Of a stretch of 51,340 nt of DNA, positions 28,771-37,459 are shown piece after piece. Within the stretch, counting starts at the first letter, position 1. Each line of letters begins with the position of its first letter. The notes under the pieces were generated by a model. That model was given only the letters and a program-made list of their open reading frames with translations, made no database searches and was not told where the DNA came from. The position numbers and the translations under genes are program-made. Source of the DNA: a virus; IMG/VR virus record IMGVR_UViG_3300044802_000032, positions 1-51,340 of that record; one strand, 5' to 3'.

Positions 28771-31074
28771 CTACCTGAGTGGCCCACCTTTCCGCGTCTG
28801 CACCCGGATCGCTTCCATCGCCCAGCCGGTACCGGCAGATACCAAGATCCCAATCGCCCCACCACGGCAATGGGGGTACGAGCGGTGGTTGAAGCCGGCC
28901 GGCCATGTCCCACCGCTCACCGAGACCAGCGACGGGATGGCCGCCACGATCTGCTGGGCCGTGTCCCCCACGAACAGCCGGTAGTTGGCCGCCGTCGATG
29001 CGCTGTCCAAGTCGGCCGCCAGGCTCATTAGGACGCCCTCGTAGCCCGGGCCCCCAATCCGCACCGGGCCATACACCACCTCGGCCATGAAAGCCACACC
29101 GTCGTCACTGGTGGCCGCCAAGTCAAAGGTACGGGCATACCCGTCCAGGTCCCCCAGGATCGTTATCACCGGGGTAGCCGGCCCGGGGCTGTACCGGATC
29201 ATCGCCGTTGCCTGCATCGCCAACGGGAACACCTGGGGCCAGAACGAGCTGCCCACCCAGTCCACGAAGTAGTGGGTGCCCGTGGCGGTAATCACCACCT
29301 GGGACACCGGGCTTGCCCCCGTGCCCGCCGTCGCCTGCAAGAGCACGTTGCCCGAGGCGTCCGTCACCGTAGTGGTGACCGGGATCGCACCCATGGTGCA
29401 GGTAATGACCTGGCCAGCTACCAGGAATAGCGGCAACGTGTTGTCCTGTCCACCGGAACCAGGGCCCCTGGCCTCCACCGAATACCACCCGGTGACCGGG
29501 GCGGTGAAAGTCCCCGTGCTAGCAATCGTTGTCACCGTCGCTGCCAAGGGCGTCACCGAAATGTGAATCCCTCTGGCCTCGGTGTCGTAGCACAGGGTTA
29601 CGGTATTGTTCAGCCGATCCACCTGGAGCAACTCCTGGGGCAGCGTCGGCCGTGATAGCGGTTGCGGATACGACTGCCCGCCCGGGGCCACCTGATACAG
29701 CCCATCCCGTGATAGCACCACCAGGGAGCTGTCAGGCAGCCGACACCAGGCGTTGGGGCCCAAAACGCCAATCTCCCGGGACAAGGCCGTGATCGTGCCA
29801 CCATAGGCGGGATCGGCCGTCAACAGCCACATGGACCGCTCGCAGCCGAAGATCAGGTAGTCGTCCGAGTGCGGGATCAGCGCCGTCAGGTTGTCGGGGA
29901 TGCCCCCCGCCGTTGTCGCATTGCCCGCTACCGCCCGGCTGGCGTCGTTGGGGTCGTATCCGTAGTCCCAGTCGTTGGGGTCCAGAACCCGACTCATGTA
30001 CCAGATCGGCCCGGGCTGCCCGGCCAGCACCAGCCGCCCCCGATAGGTGCAGCACAGCGGGCAGTTCAGCGGCGGGATGCCGTAGTACAGGCTCGTCCAA
30101 GAGAGGGTATACGACACATTCGTCCGGTCGGCATCGGTCGTGGTGTCGTCCAGGGTAAGTGTCGTGGTCCCCCGTGTCCCCACGGCCACCAAGTACTGCG
30201 AGGTTCCAATCCCCGAGACGTTGGGGATCGTCAGGGTGAGCATGGAATCACTCGATGCCTGGGGCACCGCCGCCCAACTCCCACCCGTCAAGGTCGCCAC
30301 TCCAGCAGCTATCGTCACCAGCCCCACGTTGTAGTGGGCTGCCGGGATCGGGAAGCTGCCCATCAAGGAGGTCAACGCCGCGGCCGGCCGGGCAGGGTCG
30401 AACACCTTGGGAACTCGTCCAATCTGCCAGGTGACCCCGCTGGCCTGATCGGTCATAGCCCCCGTGAACGTGATGTAGCTACCATCCGCGGCCACGCTCG
30501 TGATGGGGAAGATGTTCGATTCCAAGTCCACCAGCCCGGAGATCCACACAACGTCGAGTGTCAGGTCGATGTTCAGGGTTCGCCAATCCGTGATAACCCC
30601 ACTGTGATCGGAAAGCCGATTCGTGCCGGAAATGGCTCCATCCAATCCCGTCAGGTTCGGCGTCCGGTAGTCAGCGATGTAGTACAGGGGCCCCACCTGA
30701 GTCCCCTGCAACTGTGGAGCATCTGGGTTAAGACTCCCAGTCGTCTGAGTCAAATGCCCAGGGTTGCTGGTGTTCTGATAGAACTTCCCATCACTGACAG
30801 CCACCAGCACGTTCCGCGAAACCCCATCGCTTCCGATGTACCCCGCAGATCCCAGGAGTTGAAAGGGCAGGCCCCCGCCCAACTGCTCGGCATACGCCTT
30901 GCTGATCGCTGGCCGGGAGCCGCCCCGTTGACGAGTGGCCAGGGGGTCAAATGGACGGCAATTGACCGTGTACGGGGTCGCGTAAGGCTTGCCCGTGGCA
31001 ATTTGGAAGCCCACATTGCGCACGAGCCCGCCTATCGGGAACATCAGCTCGATCACTCGTGACTGGACTGGCAT
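28771..31074 (-). CDS. Large beta-rich tail protein, nozzle-type candidate (767 aa)
   Basis: ATG 31074 follows GAGAGGAGACCGAC. The start FPIGGLVRNVGFQIATGKPY...NCRPFDPLATRQRGGSRPAI is typical of large phage tail proteins that begin by recalling all gene parameters (the RPFDP...RGGSRP motif). The rest is a long series of beta strands with LICGCERSMWLL-like and PDSSLVVLSRDGLYQVAPGG propeller-type segments. By size and neighbours it may be the tail nozzle or tubular protein B analogue. This is inference. Confidence 0.68.
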   Translation of the reverse strand: MPVQSRVIELMFPIGGLVRNVGFQIATGKPYATPYTVNCRPFDPLATRQRGGSRPAISKAYAEQLGGGLPFQLLGSAGYIGSDGVSRNVLVAVSDGKFYQNTSNPGHLTQTTGSLNPDAPQLQGTQVGPLYYIADYRTPNLTGLDGAISGTNRLSDHSGVITDWRTLNIDLTLDVVWISGLVDLESNIFPITSVAADGSYITFTGAMTDQASGVTWQIGRVPKVFDPARPAAALTSLMGSFPIPAAHYNVGLVTIAAGVATLTGGSWAAVPQASSDSMLTLTIPNVSGIGTSQYLVAVGTRGTTTLTLDDTTTDADRTNVSYTLSWTSLYYGIPPLNCPLCCTYRGRLVLAGQPGPIWYMSRVLDPNDWDYGYDPNDASRAVAGNATTAGGIPDNLTALIPHSDDYLIFGCERSMWLLTADPAYGGTITALSREIGVLGPNAWCRLPDSSLVVLSRDGLYQVAPGGQSYPQPLSRPTLPQELLQVDRLNNTVTLCYDTEARGIHISVTPLAATVTTIASTGTFTAPVTGWYSVEARGPGSGGQDNTLPLFLVAGQVITCTMGAIPVTTTVTDASGNVLLQATAGTGASPVSQVVITATGTHYFVDWVGSSFWPQVFPLAMQATAMIRYSPGPATPVITILGDLDGYARTFDLAATSDDGVAFMAEVVYGPVRIGGPGYEGVLMSLAADLDSASTAANYRLFVGDTAQQIVAAIPSLVSVSGGTWPAGFNHRSYPHCRGGAIGILVSAGTGWAMEAIRVQTRKGGPLR

Positions 31075-31099
31075 GTCGGTCTCCTCTCAACGAGTGAGA

Positions 31100-31861
31100 C
31101 TATGCACCAGCAATGGCAATCCAGTTCGTCCCATCACTGAAAAACGCAGCGCCCTTGTAGGTCGCAATCGTCAAATGCGTCGTGGCGTTGATGGTCTCAG
31201 CGGCATTGGGGAACACGTCCGCAGTCTGCGCCGAGTTGTTCAGGACGTAGACGATCCTTCCAGCCGCAGGAGCCGGTAAGGTCACGAACACATGGCTGGC
31301 GTCGGCACAGGTCACATAACAAACCTGCTTCGTCAACGCCGTCTTCCCGCCCGTCAGGCCAGCCGCAAAGGTGCCATAGTTCAGGGTCGAGAAAGCACCC
31401 GAACCGATGATGAGTCCACCCGTCAAGGTCGCCAGGCCAGAGGCCGTAAGCGTCGAGACCGATGCACCACCGCTCAAGGCAGAACTGACACCCGTGCCAC
31501 TCACTCCATAGCACTGGAGCAAGAACCACTGCCACGAATCGACAGCCACCTCAATCGAGATGAACGTTGCCCACTGGCCCGCCGCCGTGTAGTTGATCGT
31601 CGAGTTGGTGCCGTCGAACGTACCCGACACCAGTAGGGCCAGGTCGCCGCCATGGGTTCGCAGCGAGACGGTCGCAATCAAACCCGGCCGATCAGGAGGC
31701 ATCAGCGTGCGAGCTTCGGCCCCTGCGGTGTCGATCTGTAGGAGCGCCAGGTGCCTGTCCATGTAGACATAATTCGAGCCGACGACAGCGCCCGGATCTT
31801 GGATGAGGTTCCAGATCACCCCGGCGCATAAGTCTGAGGCAATACGATGGGGATCAGACAT
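31100..31861 (-). CDS. Structural/fibre protein (253 aa)
   Basis: ATG 31861 follows CAAGGAGTTTTTGCT. The N-terminal half (SDPHRIASDLCAGVIWNLIQ, MDRHLALLQIDTAGAEARTL) is followed by a repetitive Thr/Ser/Gly region (GGASVSTLTASGLATLTGGL) and a C-terminal segment common in phage fibres (INATTHLTIATYKGAAFFSD then GTNWIAIAGA). Probably a tail fibre or head decoration subunit. Confidence 0.7.
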   Translation of the reverse strand: MSDPHRIASDLCAGVIWNLIQDPGAVVGSNYVYMDRHLALLQIDTAGAEARTLMPPDRPGLIATVSLRTHGGDLALLVSGTFDGTNSTINYTAAGQWATFISIEVAVDSWQWFLLQCYGVSGTGVSSALSGGASVSTLTASGLATLTGGLIIGSGAFSTLNYGTFAAGLTGGKTALTKQVCYVTCADASHVFVTLPAPAAGRIVYVLNNSAQTADVFPNAAETINATTHLTIATYKGAAFFSDGTNWIAIAGA

Positions 31862-31884
31862 AGCAAAAACTCCTTGAAAAAAGG

Positions 31885-33156
31885 TCAGATGTTGTAGCCA
31901 GGCATGTTTATCGAACCACCACAATGGCGGATGAAATGGTTGTCGTGATCGTACTCGTCATCACAGCGACCCTGCCCAAGGCTGTCGGCGGTGTCGTACT
32001 CGGCATCCCTCTTGGCCGCCTGAGCCAACATCACCCCAAGCTGCTGGCCATGGGGACCCTGGGGGTTGTCCTCAAGGTTGCGCTCGGCAGCTGCCAGTAC
32101 ACTCTCAAGCAGCACCGGTGCCAGCACTTCAGCCCCGAGGGGGATTCGATTTGTCGCATCGAGCATCAGCGGGCGAAGGGTGAACACCCCAGTCAATGCC
32201 AACGCCGCCGAGGGGATCGGCCAGAAGATGATGTTCCGCAGCGAGCCCGGAGGCGTCGTCGGATCGAACACGGCATTGATGATCGCAAAGTTTCTCGGGT
32301 GACCGGCGATGTTGTCACGGGCGAGATTCTTGCGGATTTCCACCTCCCGGATCATCTTCACTTCCCGATGCTGCCACCCCAAGCCGGTGGGCATCGTCAG
32401 GGGCCCGGCCACCGAGTCCACATTGGCCGGAATAGGGTAAATCGGACTGGGTGTGAACGTCGCTGGGGTGGCCACCGCAATGTCAGCAGGCGGGCTCACC
32501 AACGTCACAGGAGAAGTGCTGGACAAGTTGTAGGTCTTGCCCTTGAACGACACGGTAGAAGTCAACGCCAACCACGTCGGCAGCGTGCCGGTCACCAGGG
32601 TGACAACCCCCGATGCCAACGTGATGGTGGCCGCCGTGTACGGGGCGATGGTGTTGATCGTGAGCACCTGGCGAAGGAAGCTCCAATCCCTGAACTGGTA
32701 GACCGCCTGAAGGCCGTCCCGGATGCAGTCGTTGATCTGGACAATCTGATCCGCACTGGGAAACGGGCTACCCACCGTAAGCGGAGTCGCCACCGACCAT
32801 TGGCCGAAGTAGCTCCCTGCCAACTTCGCCTGTAGACTCTGGAAAGTGACCCCCATGGAGGTTGTGGCCTGGCTGGTCACGGCCTCTAGACTGTGCTGGA
32901 AGTAGTAAGTGGTTCCGAGATAAATCACCCGAACCCAGGCGGTGTACGCCAACCCCGGGGCCGGCTCGGTGAAGGTGTAGGCGAACAGGCCGGTAGACAA
33001 CTTTGTCATTGCCGTACCGGCAGCAACCACCGTCGCGTTGGTGTCATCGCGCTTGACGCCATAGGCACCCGTGGGGTCAATCAACGTCATCGACGTGGGA
33101 TCGGTGAGCCCCAACCCGTCGATGTACCAGTTGCGTTCGATAGTTCGTGTGCCCAT
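31885..33156 (-). CDS. Connector / tail tubular A-like protein (423 aa)
   Basis: The start MGTRTIERNWYIDGLGLTDP at ATG 33156 is chosen because it begins 3 bases after the upstream stop; the frame is open further. The middle has SADQIVQINDCIRDGLQAVY then QFRDWSFLR, and the C-terminal part APVLLESVLAAAERNLEDNP resembles adaptor proteins that follow the portal ring. N-terminal 100 residues look like an Ig-like domain. The function as head-tail connector is inferred. Confidence 0.65.
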   Translation of the reverse strand: MGTRTIERNWYIDGLGLTDPTSMTLIDPTGAYGVKRDDTNATVVAAGTAMTKLSTGLFAYTFTEPAPGLAYTAWVRVIYLGTTYYFQHSLEAVTSQATTSMGVTFQSLQAKLAGSYFGQWSVATPLTVGSPFPSADQIVQINDCIRDGLQAVYQFRDWSFLRQVLTINTIAPYTAATITLASGVVTLVTGTLPTWLALTSTVSFKGKTYNLSSTSPVTLVSPPADIAVATPATFTPSPIYPIPANVDSVAGPLTMPTGLGWQHREVKMIREVEIRKNLARDNIAGHPRNFAIINAVFDPTTPPGSLRNIIFWPIPSAALALTGVFTLRPLMLDATNRIPLGAEVLAPVLLESVLAAAERNLEDNPQGPHGQQLGVMLAQAAKRDAEYDTADSLGQGRCDDEYDHDNHFIRHCGGSINMPGYNI

Positions 33157-33158
33157 AG

Positions 33159-33839
33159 TTACACCGCTTCCGAGTAGATGTTGATTTCTTCGGTGGTGAT
33201 ACCGGGTGGCGTGGTGGTGTTGTTGACAGCTATGGTTCCAATCGTGAAGCTGTCCTGCTTCGCGCAGGCGATGCCGCCGATGGTGGCCATGACAATAACC
33301 GTGATCTGATCGCCATCGGCCCAGGCGTTGGCCCCCGTTCCCTGCGAGACGGTGTACTCGTAGCTGCCGGTCTCTTGCCCGATAGGACCGGTGGTGGTGG
33401 CCACCATCGTGATCCCATTCCGTTTGACCAACAACGACGGCAACGAATCGGCACTCACCAGGGCCCCATTCGATCCGAAACACAGGATGCGACCGTAGAA
33501 AGTGCCGGTGGTCGGGATGTAAGGGCCCATCGTTTGATCCTCGAAAACTGCCTGAGGCGAAACCACCGTGGCCTGGACTTGGAACAGCGGCAATGTCAAG
33601 GTCTGAGCATTGCTGGCCGTCAACGGCTGCAACGTCGCACTGGCTGACAAACCTACTGGAATCTGGCTGGCTGATTGAATCGTCGGATCGATCAACGTGC
33701 AGGTAGCAGCAAACGTCTGCAACGAAATCACCGTAGCCGTCAAATATACGACGGTGGGCTCTTGCACCGTCGCATTGCCGGAAAGCGTCGGCAGCGAAAC
33801 CTGAGTGTCATCGACAATGGTAGGAGCGTATAAGGTCAT
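33159..33839 (-). CDS. Beta-rich structural protein (226 aa)
   Basis: Translation is coupled to the gene before it by an ATGA overlap. The N-terminal 90 residues consist of Thr/Leu/Gln-rich strands with a repeating pattern (ATVISLQTFAATCTLIDPTI, ASATLQPLTASNAQTLTLPL). The C-terminal half has SLLVKRNGITMVATTTGPIG and an Ig-like look. Probably a virion surface or fibre protein. No family is recognised. Confidence 0.65.
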   Translation of the reverse strand: MTLYAPTIVDDTQVSLPTLSGNATVQEPTVVYLTATVISLQTFAATCTLIDPTIQSASQIPVGLSASATLQPLTASNAQTLTLPLFQVQATVVSPQAVFEDQTMGPYIPTTGTFYGRILCFGSNGALVSADSLPSLLVKRNGITMVATTTGPIGQETGSYEYTVSQGTGANAWADGDQITVIVMATIGGIACAKQDSFTIGTIAVNNTTTPPGITTEEINIYSEAV

Positions 33840-34279
33840 GTTTGAGCGACGGTAATGAATCCAGCAGCATTGATGGCAAGCTTGAAGTCACCACCACCAA
33901 GAGCGCGGGGCAATAACGATCCGGCATCCGTGTCAATGTACGCCAGGGGCACACCGTTGCTGCCATCATCCCGATAGACCACGGCAGCCTTGACCGTTTG
34001 CCCTGCCTCCAGACTTCCAAAGTCAATGTCGGCACAGGAGATTTTAGCCAAGTCGGTGCTGTTGTTGGCCGTCACTGTAGGTGTCCCAATGGTCTGCGTT
34101 GCGTAGGAGGCAACGGTAATCAGAATCAAACCCGACTGATCGAGAAACGTCGTGTCGTCCTTGTTTGGTGTGTACGTGCTGGTGGAACGAACCAAGGCAC
34201 ACTTGTAGGTGCCAGCCTCCCAAGCCGTAGCTGCCTTGAGCAGATCCCGCAGGCCGATGTTGTACAGCAGATTTGCCAT
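33836..34279 (-). CDS. Small structural protein (147 aa)
   Basis: ATG 34279 follows TAGGAACCAATC. The product MANLLYNIGLRDLLKAATAW ... DDGSNGVPLAYIDTDAGSLL resembles small phage virion proteins whose N-terminal helix fits into a ring and whose rest is a beta-sandwich. It lies in the middle of the fibre and LamG-like gene run. Function by position only. Confidence 0.65.
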   Translation of the reverse strand: MANLLYNIGLRDLLKAATAWEAGTYKCALVRSTSTYTPNKDDTTFLDQSGLILITVASYATQTIGTPTVTANNSTDLAKISCADIDFGSLEAGQTVKAAVVYRDDGSNGVPLAYIDTDAGSLLPRALGGGDFKLAINAAGFITVAQT

Positions 34280-34288
34280 GATTGGTTC

Positions 34289-35041
34289 CTAGATTGCGGC
34301 CGTCAGGACCGGCAGCGAAATAACGGTGGCCGAACTCATCCAGCGGCCCAGGTAACTTTCCACGCTCTGTCGATCCGTGGTGCCCAGCACGGTGGGGAAG
34401 ACCAGCACCTCGAACAAGTTCAGGTAGGAGTTGCGATTGCCTCTCCACTGCGCACCCAGCCGCAGGCCGGTGATGTAGGGGAAGGACGGCGTGCTGCTGG
34501 TGGACACCGTGGAGTCCGCCTCGGCCACCCCGTTCTTGAAGGCGTACCAATGCGTCGTACTGACAGTGAGCGAGTACAGATAGGTCTCGTTCACCGAGTA
34601 CGCCGTGCCAGTGGGATCAACGGACGTGCCCGCGGGATACACTGGATAGATGGCACCCCATCGAGGTGTAGTCGTGATGTAGTGGGGCGACCCGCTATCG
34701 AACGACGAGCTTTGATCGGGCTCGTAGCTGATCTCCGGAGCGTAGCCCGTGTTGCCGTCGCCGAGGAACTGAGCCGCAAAGCAGATCGTGTGGGGCTCTT
34801 GCAGGGCTGTGAAGGCGGCCAGCATGTACTTCCAGTTTCCACCGGCCAAGAGGAACTGAATCCCCGGCAGGCTCCCTACGACATTGGCCACGAAGGACGG
34901 CTGGTTGACGGTGGTGGCCTGGACGGCGTTGTTGCCGTTCCCGCTCTGATCGGCCCATGCCGAGACCGTGCCGCCGGACTGGGTGACGCCCATGTCCGCA
35001 GCCAGCCAAAGTTTCGGCGATAGATCCAGGGGAATGGCCAT
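34289..35041 (-). CDS. LamG/concanavalin-like virion protein A (250 aa)
   Basis: ATG 35041. LWLAADMGVTQSGGTVSAWA then DQSGNGNNAVQATTVNQPSF is a typical opening of LamG-type beta-sandwich domains in phage and bacterial surface proteins, and TDRQSVESYLGRWMSS ends the domain. It is paralogous in layout to the protein at 35805 (LWLDASELSAG... and TDRQAVESYLYDKWW). A carbohydrate-binding or decoration role on the virion is likely. Confidence 0.75.
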   Translation of the reverse strand: MAIPLDLSPKLWLAADMGVTQSGGTVSAWADQSGNGNNAVQATTVNQPSFVANVVGSLPGIQFLLAGGNWKYMLAAFTALQEPHTICFAAQFLGDGNTGYAPEISYEPDQSSSFDSGSPHYITTTPRWGAIYPVYPAGTSVDPTGTAYSVNETYLYSLTVSTTHWYAFKNGVAEADSTVSTSSTPSFPYITGLRLGAQWRGNRNSYLNLFEVLVFPTVLGTTDRQSVESYLGRWMSSATVISLPVLTAAI

Positions 35042-35042
35042 C

Positions 35043-35438
35043 TCAACTCCAAGTCGTGTAGGCGTCACCGATGCCCAACGTGTTCAGGTACGGCAGGAAA
35101 ACAGTCGTCACATCCAGGAACGCTGCAATCTCTGTTGGCAAGGCATTCGCCAAGGCGGTAAGCGTGACGTGCCAGGTACTTCCAGTCAGTGTCAAGGTTT
35201 TGGTGTACGTTCTGCCGTCCTTGGTCACGCCCACCACGTTCCACACGCCCGTCTGCCCGACACGGGTGATGCGGTGCGAGGTCATTGGCAGAATGGCATT
35301 CAACCGGAACAACGCCCGGTGCATGGAAATGATCTCCTCGCCCAGCGGAGAGATCGAGTTGTTGTTCCAGGCGTGAATGGTGCAATTCACGACATCGTTC
35401 TGACAACTGATGACACCAAGCTGTGGGATCGGAGGCAT
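35043..35438 (-). CDS. Hypothetical structural protein (131 aa)
   Basis: ATG 35438 follows AATAGGACCTATC. It contains NVVGVTKDGRTYTKTLTLTG, an Ig-like beta pattern, and an N-terminal helix-strand segment (ISPLGEEIISMHRALFRLNA). It lies between the two LamG-like genes with a one-base gap to the next. Function is unknown. Confidence 0.62.
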   Translation of the reverse strand: MPPIPQLGVISCQNDVVNCTIHAWNNNSISPLGEEIISMHRALFRLNAILPMTSHRITRVGQTGVWNVVGVTKDGRTYTKTLTLTGSTWHVTLTALANALPTEIAAFLDVTTVFLPYLNTLGIGDAYTTWS

Positions 35439-35446
35439 GATAGGTC

Positions 35447-35779
35447 CTATTCGAGGCGGGGGATACCCAGACCTTGGGAAACGAGTGTTGACGCCGCAGT
35501 CACCGCCGTGTCGCTTGCGCTACTCGACAACACGGTTATCACCACCACCTGAGAAGCGGCACAGTGAATGAGGATCACCGCTTGAAGCGTTGTCTCCGCA
35601 GAATCCTTCGTTAGCACCTGAGCCGCCCCGTTGACGGTGATACCATTGACGGTACCCTTCCATGTAATCAATGTAGCGCCCACCGCCAACCCCGACAGCC
35701 GGCAGTCGATCAGCCAATCCCCAGCCCCCGGAGTACCGGTGTAGATCGTGTAAGCGCTGGTGTGAATATCTGCACTCAC
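35447..35779 (-). CDS. Small beta-rich structural protein (110 aa)
   Basis: GTG 35779 with GGGGACCGCATC before it. The product SADIHTSAYTIYTGTPGAGD ... VVVITVLSSSASDTAVTAAS is a likely single Ig-like or beta-sandwich domain. Its neighbours are a LamG-like protein and a small hypothetical gene, so a virion surface role is likely. Confidence 0.6.
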   Translation of the reverse strand: MSADIHTSAYTIYTGTPGAGDWLIDCRLSGLAVGATLITWKGTVNGITVNGAAQVLTKDSAETTLQAVILIHCAASQVVVITVLSSSASDTAVTAASTLVSQGLGIPRLE

Positions 35780-35804
35780 GATGCGGTCCCCACAAGGTTA
35801 CGGA

Positions 35805-36782
35805 TCAGCGGCCGATCAGAGATCGAACAAGGCGGGCGGCAACTCCTGGAGGCGTAGTTGACACGGAAACCGCCGAAGCGGTCGCCGTTTTAGTGCCGCC
35901 GTCGGTGACGATGCAGCGATACCAGTACGTGCCAGAAGACAACCCGCTGTCGCCATAGCTTGTGCTGCTGGAGTTGCTGCCAATGTTGGCCCACACTCCC
36001 GGCGATCCACTGGCGTCCGGGGCTCGCTGGAATTGGTAGGTGTATGGTGATAGTCCGCCGCTGGCTGCCGTCGTAGACACGGTAAGCGTCGTGCCCGTTA
36101 CGCTGGACGTGCTGACCGTGCCCGCCGTGACTGCGGACAGCCACCATTTGTCGTACAGGTACGACTCAACGGCTTGGCGGTCGGTGTCGGAGAGGGCGCA
36201 GTTGAAGGCAATTAGCTCCGCACCCTGAGAATCAGAAAATTCATTGGTCCCACCGATAGCAGTTGTGTCTGACCCGCCGAAACCTAATGTTTTCGGTCCA
36301 GCGTGGGGTGAACCGGACGCAAGCAGCGTTCCAGAGGAATAGAAATACCCAACCGACCCGCTGCCAATGCCAGTATAGAGTTTCCAGTCGGTCGTCGCGG
36401 AAGGCGATCCACTGGGTGTCACCCAACCTCCGTAGAACGCCTGATCTTGGGCAGCACGCCACCAGCCCAATAACCAGATATCATCGCTGGTGTGGACAAG
36501 ACTGGTGATAACTCGCTGCCAGTCCTGCACTGTCGTGAGTCTCCCAATGCCAACGACAGTCCAATCACCTGCACTCAGATCAACAGTAGAAATAAGTTGC
36601 TGCGTCAGGCTCTTCTGAAATTGCATCACCGACAAGCCATTTAAGGCATTCGCAATCACGGTTCCCGACCCAACGGCATTTCTGCCGTACCCGCTCTTGT
36701 CCGGCCATGTAGCCAACGAGCCCGCCGACAATTCGGAGGCATCGAGCCACAGCACAGGATTCAGACTGAGCGGGACGGGCAT
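35805..36782 (-). CDS. LamG plus fibronectin-like virion protein B (325 aa)
   Basis: Residues 1-210 form a LamG-type domain (LWLDASELSAGSLATWPDKS, TDRQAVESYLYDKWWLS). Residues about 215-310 resemble an Ig/fibronectin III domain (VSTTAASGGLSPYTYQFQRA, SGTYWYRCIVTDGGTKT). The ATG overlaps the previous stop (TAATG). It is a longer relative of the protein at 34289. Such domains often bind cell-surface sugars. Not detectable: any enzymatic motif. Confidence 0.75.
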   Translation of the reverse strand: MPVPLSLNPVLWLDASELSAGSLATWPDKSGYGRNAVGSGTVIANALNGLSVMQFQKSLTQQLISTVDLSAGDWTVVGIGRLTTVQDWQRVITSLVHTSDDIWLLGWWRAAQDQAFYGGWVTPSGSPSATTDWKLYTGIGSGSVGYFYSSGTLLASGSPHAGPKTLGFGGSDTTAIGGTNEFSDSQGAELIAFNCALSDTDRQAVESYLYDKWWLSAVTAGTVSTSSVTGTTLTVSTTAASGGLSPYTYQFQRAPDASGSPGVWANIGSNSSSTSYGDSGLSSGTYWYRCIVTDGGTKTATASAVSVSTTPPGVAARLVRSLIGR

Positions 36783-37087
36783 TACAGACTCTCTGCGGTG
36801 GTCTTGGCGGCGCTCAGTCGGGAGACGGTCTGCTGCACCTTGAGCCGGGCATCAGCCAGAGCGAGGCTTGCCATCCCAGCCGCCGTCTGTTGGGAGGCGT
36901 CCCCGGTGGCACTCGCCAAAATGTCCGACTCGATTACCGCAATCGCTGCGGCATTGTCGGACAGGATGGCGTTGGCTTGATCCAGCCCCGTCTTGATGCT
37001 GAACTGAGCGGCGGCGATCTTGGACAAAGCGTCATCGCACTTCTGCGTGATCCGCTGCGTGGCGGTCAGATTGTCATTGAATCCCAT
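36782..37087 (-). CDS. Helical hypothetical protein (101 aa)
   Basis: ATG 37087 follows GACAGGAGATTCCT. The protein is almost all helix with heptad-like spacing (QRITQKCDDALSKIAAAQFS, ADARLKVQQTVSRLSAAKTT), so it is probably a short coiled coil, perhaps a fibre stalk or chaperone for the LamG-like proteins. Function is inferred from position only. Confidence 0.62.
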   Translation of the reverse strand: MGFNDNLTATQRITQKCDDALSKIAAAQFSIKTGLDQANAILSDNAAAIAVIESDILASATGDASQQTAAGMASLALADARLKVQQTVSRLSAAKTTAESL

Positions 37088-37121
37088 AGGAATCTCCTGT
37101 CAACTATTACTCTCGTAGCAA

Positions 37122-37448
37122 CTACGTCTTGAGGTTGAGATCGAACACCCCGGCCGCATTCCCGATGGCCTTCAGGTGGGCCGCCGGATAGCACACCGCC
37201 GGCAGCGGGCAGCACATATTGGCACCCACCGTGCTGGTGGCCGCCGTCCCTGCACCATCCTGCAACGGAACATAAGGGCCGGCTTCATGGAGCGAAGACA
37301 ACCAAGTCAGCGTGCTAATGCTGGTGGTCGCCGGCATGTAGATCATGCCCCCGGCGTACTCCATCATGGAAATGGGCGTGCTGTCGGCTGCGGCCGTTCC
37401 CACCGCCACGCTGATCTGATGAACGCTGGCACGAAGAATGTAAGACAT
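37122..37448 (-). CDS. Small structural protein (108 aa)
   Basis: ATG 37448 follows AAGAGAGGGCGTC. The sequence MSYILRASVHQISVAVGTAA ... CCPLPAVCYPAAHLKAIGNA contains three cysteines close together (CCPLPAVC). It looks like a compact beta-sandwich of the head-fibre or decoration type. No family is recognised. Confidence 0.6.
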   Translation of the reverse strand: MSYILRASVHQISVAVGTAAADSTPISMMEYAGGMIYMPATTSISTLTWLSSLHEAGPYVPLQDGAGTAATSTVGANMCCPLPAVCYPAAHLKAIGNAAGVFDLNLKT

Positions 37449-37459
37449 GACGCCCTCTC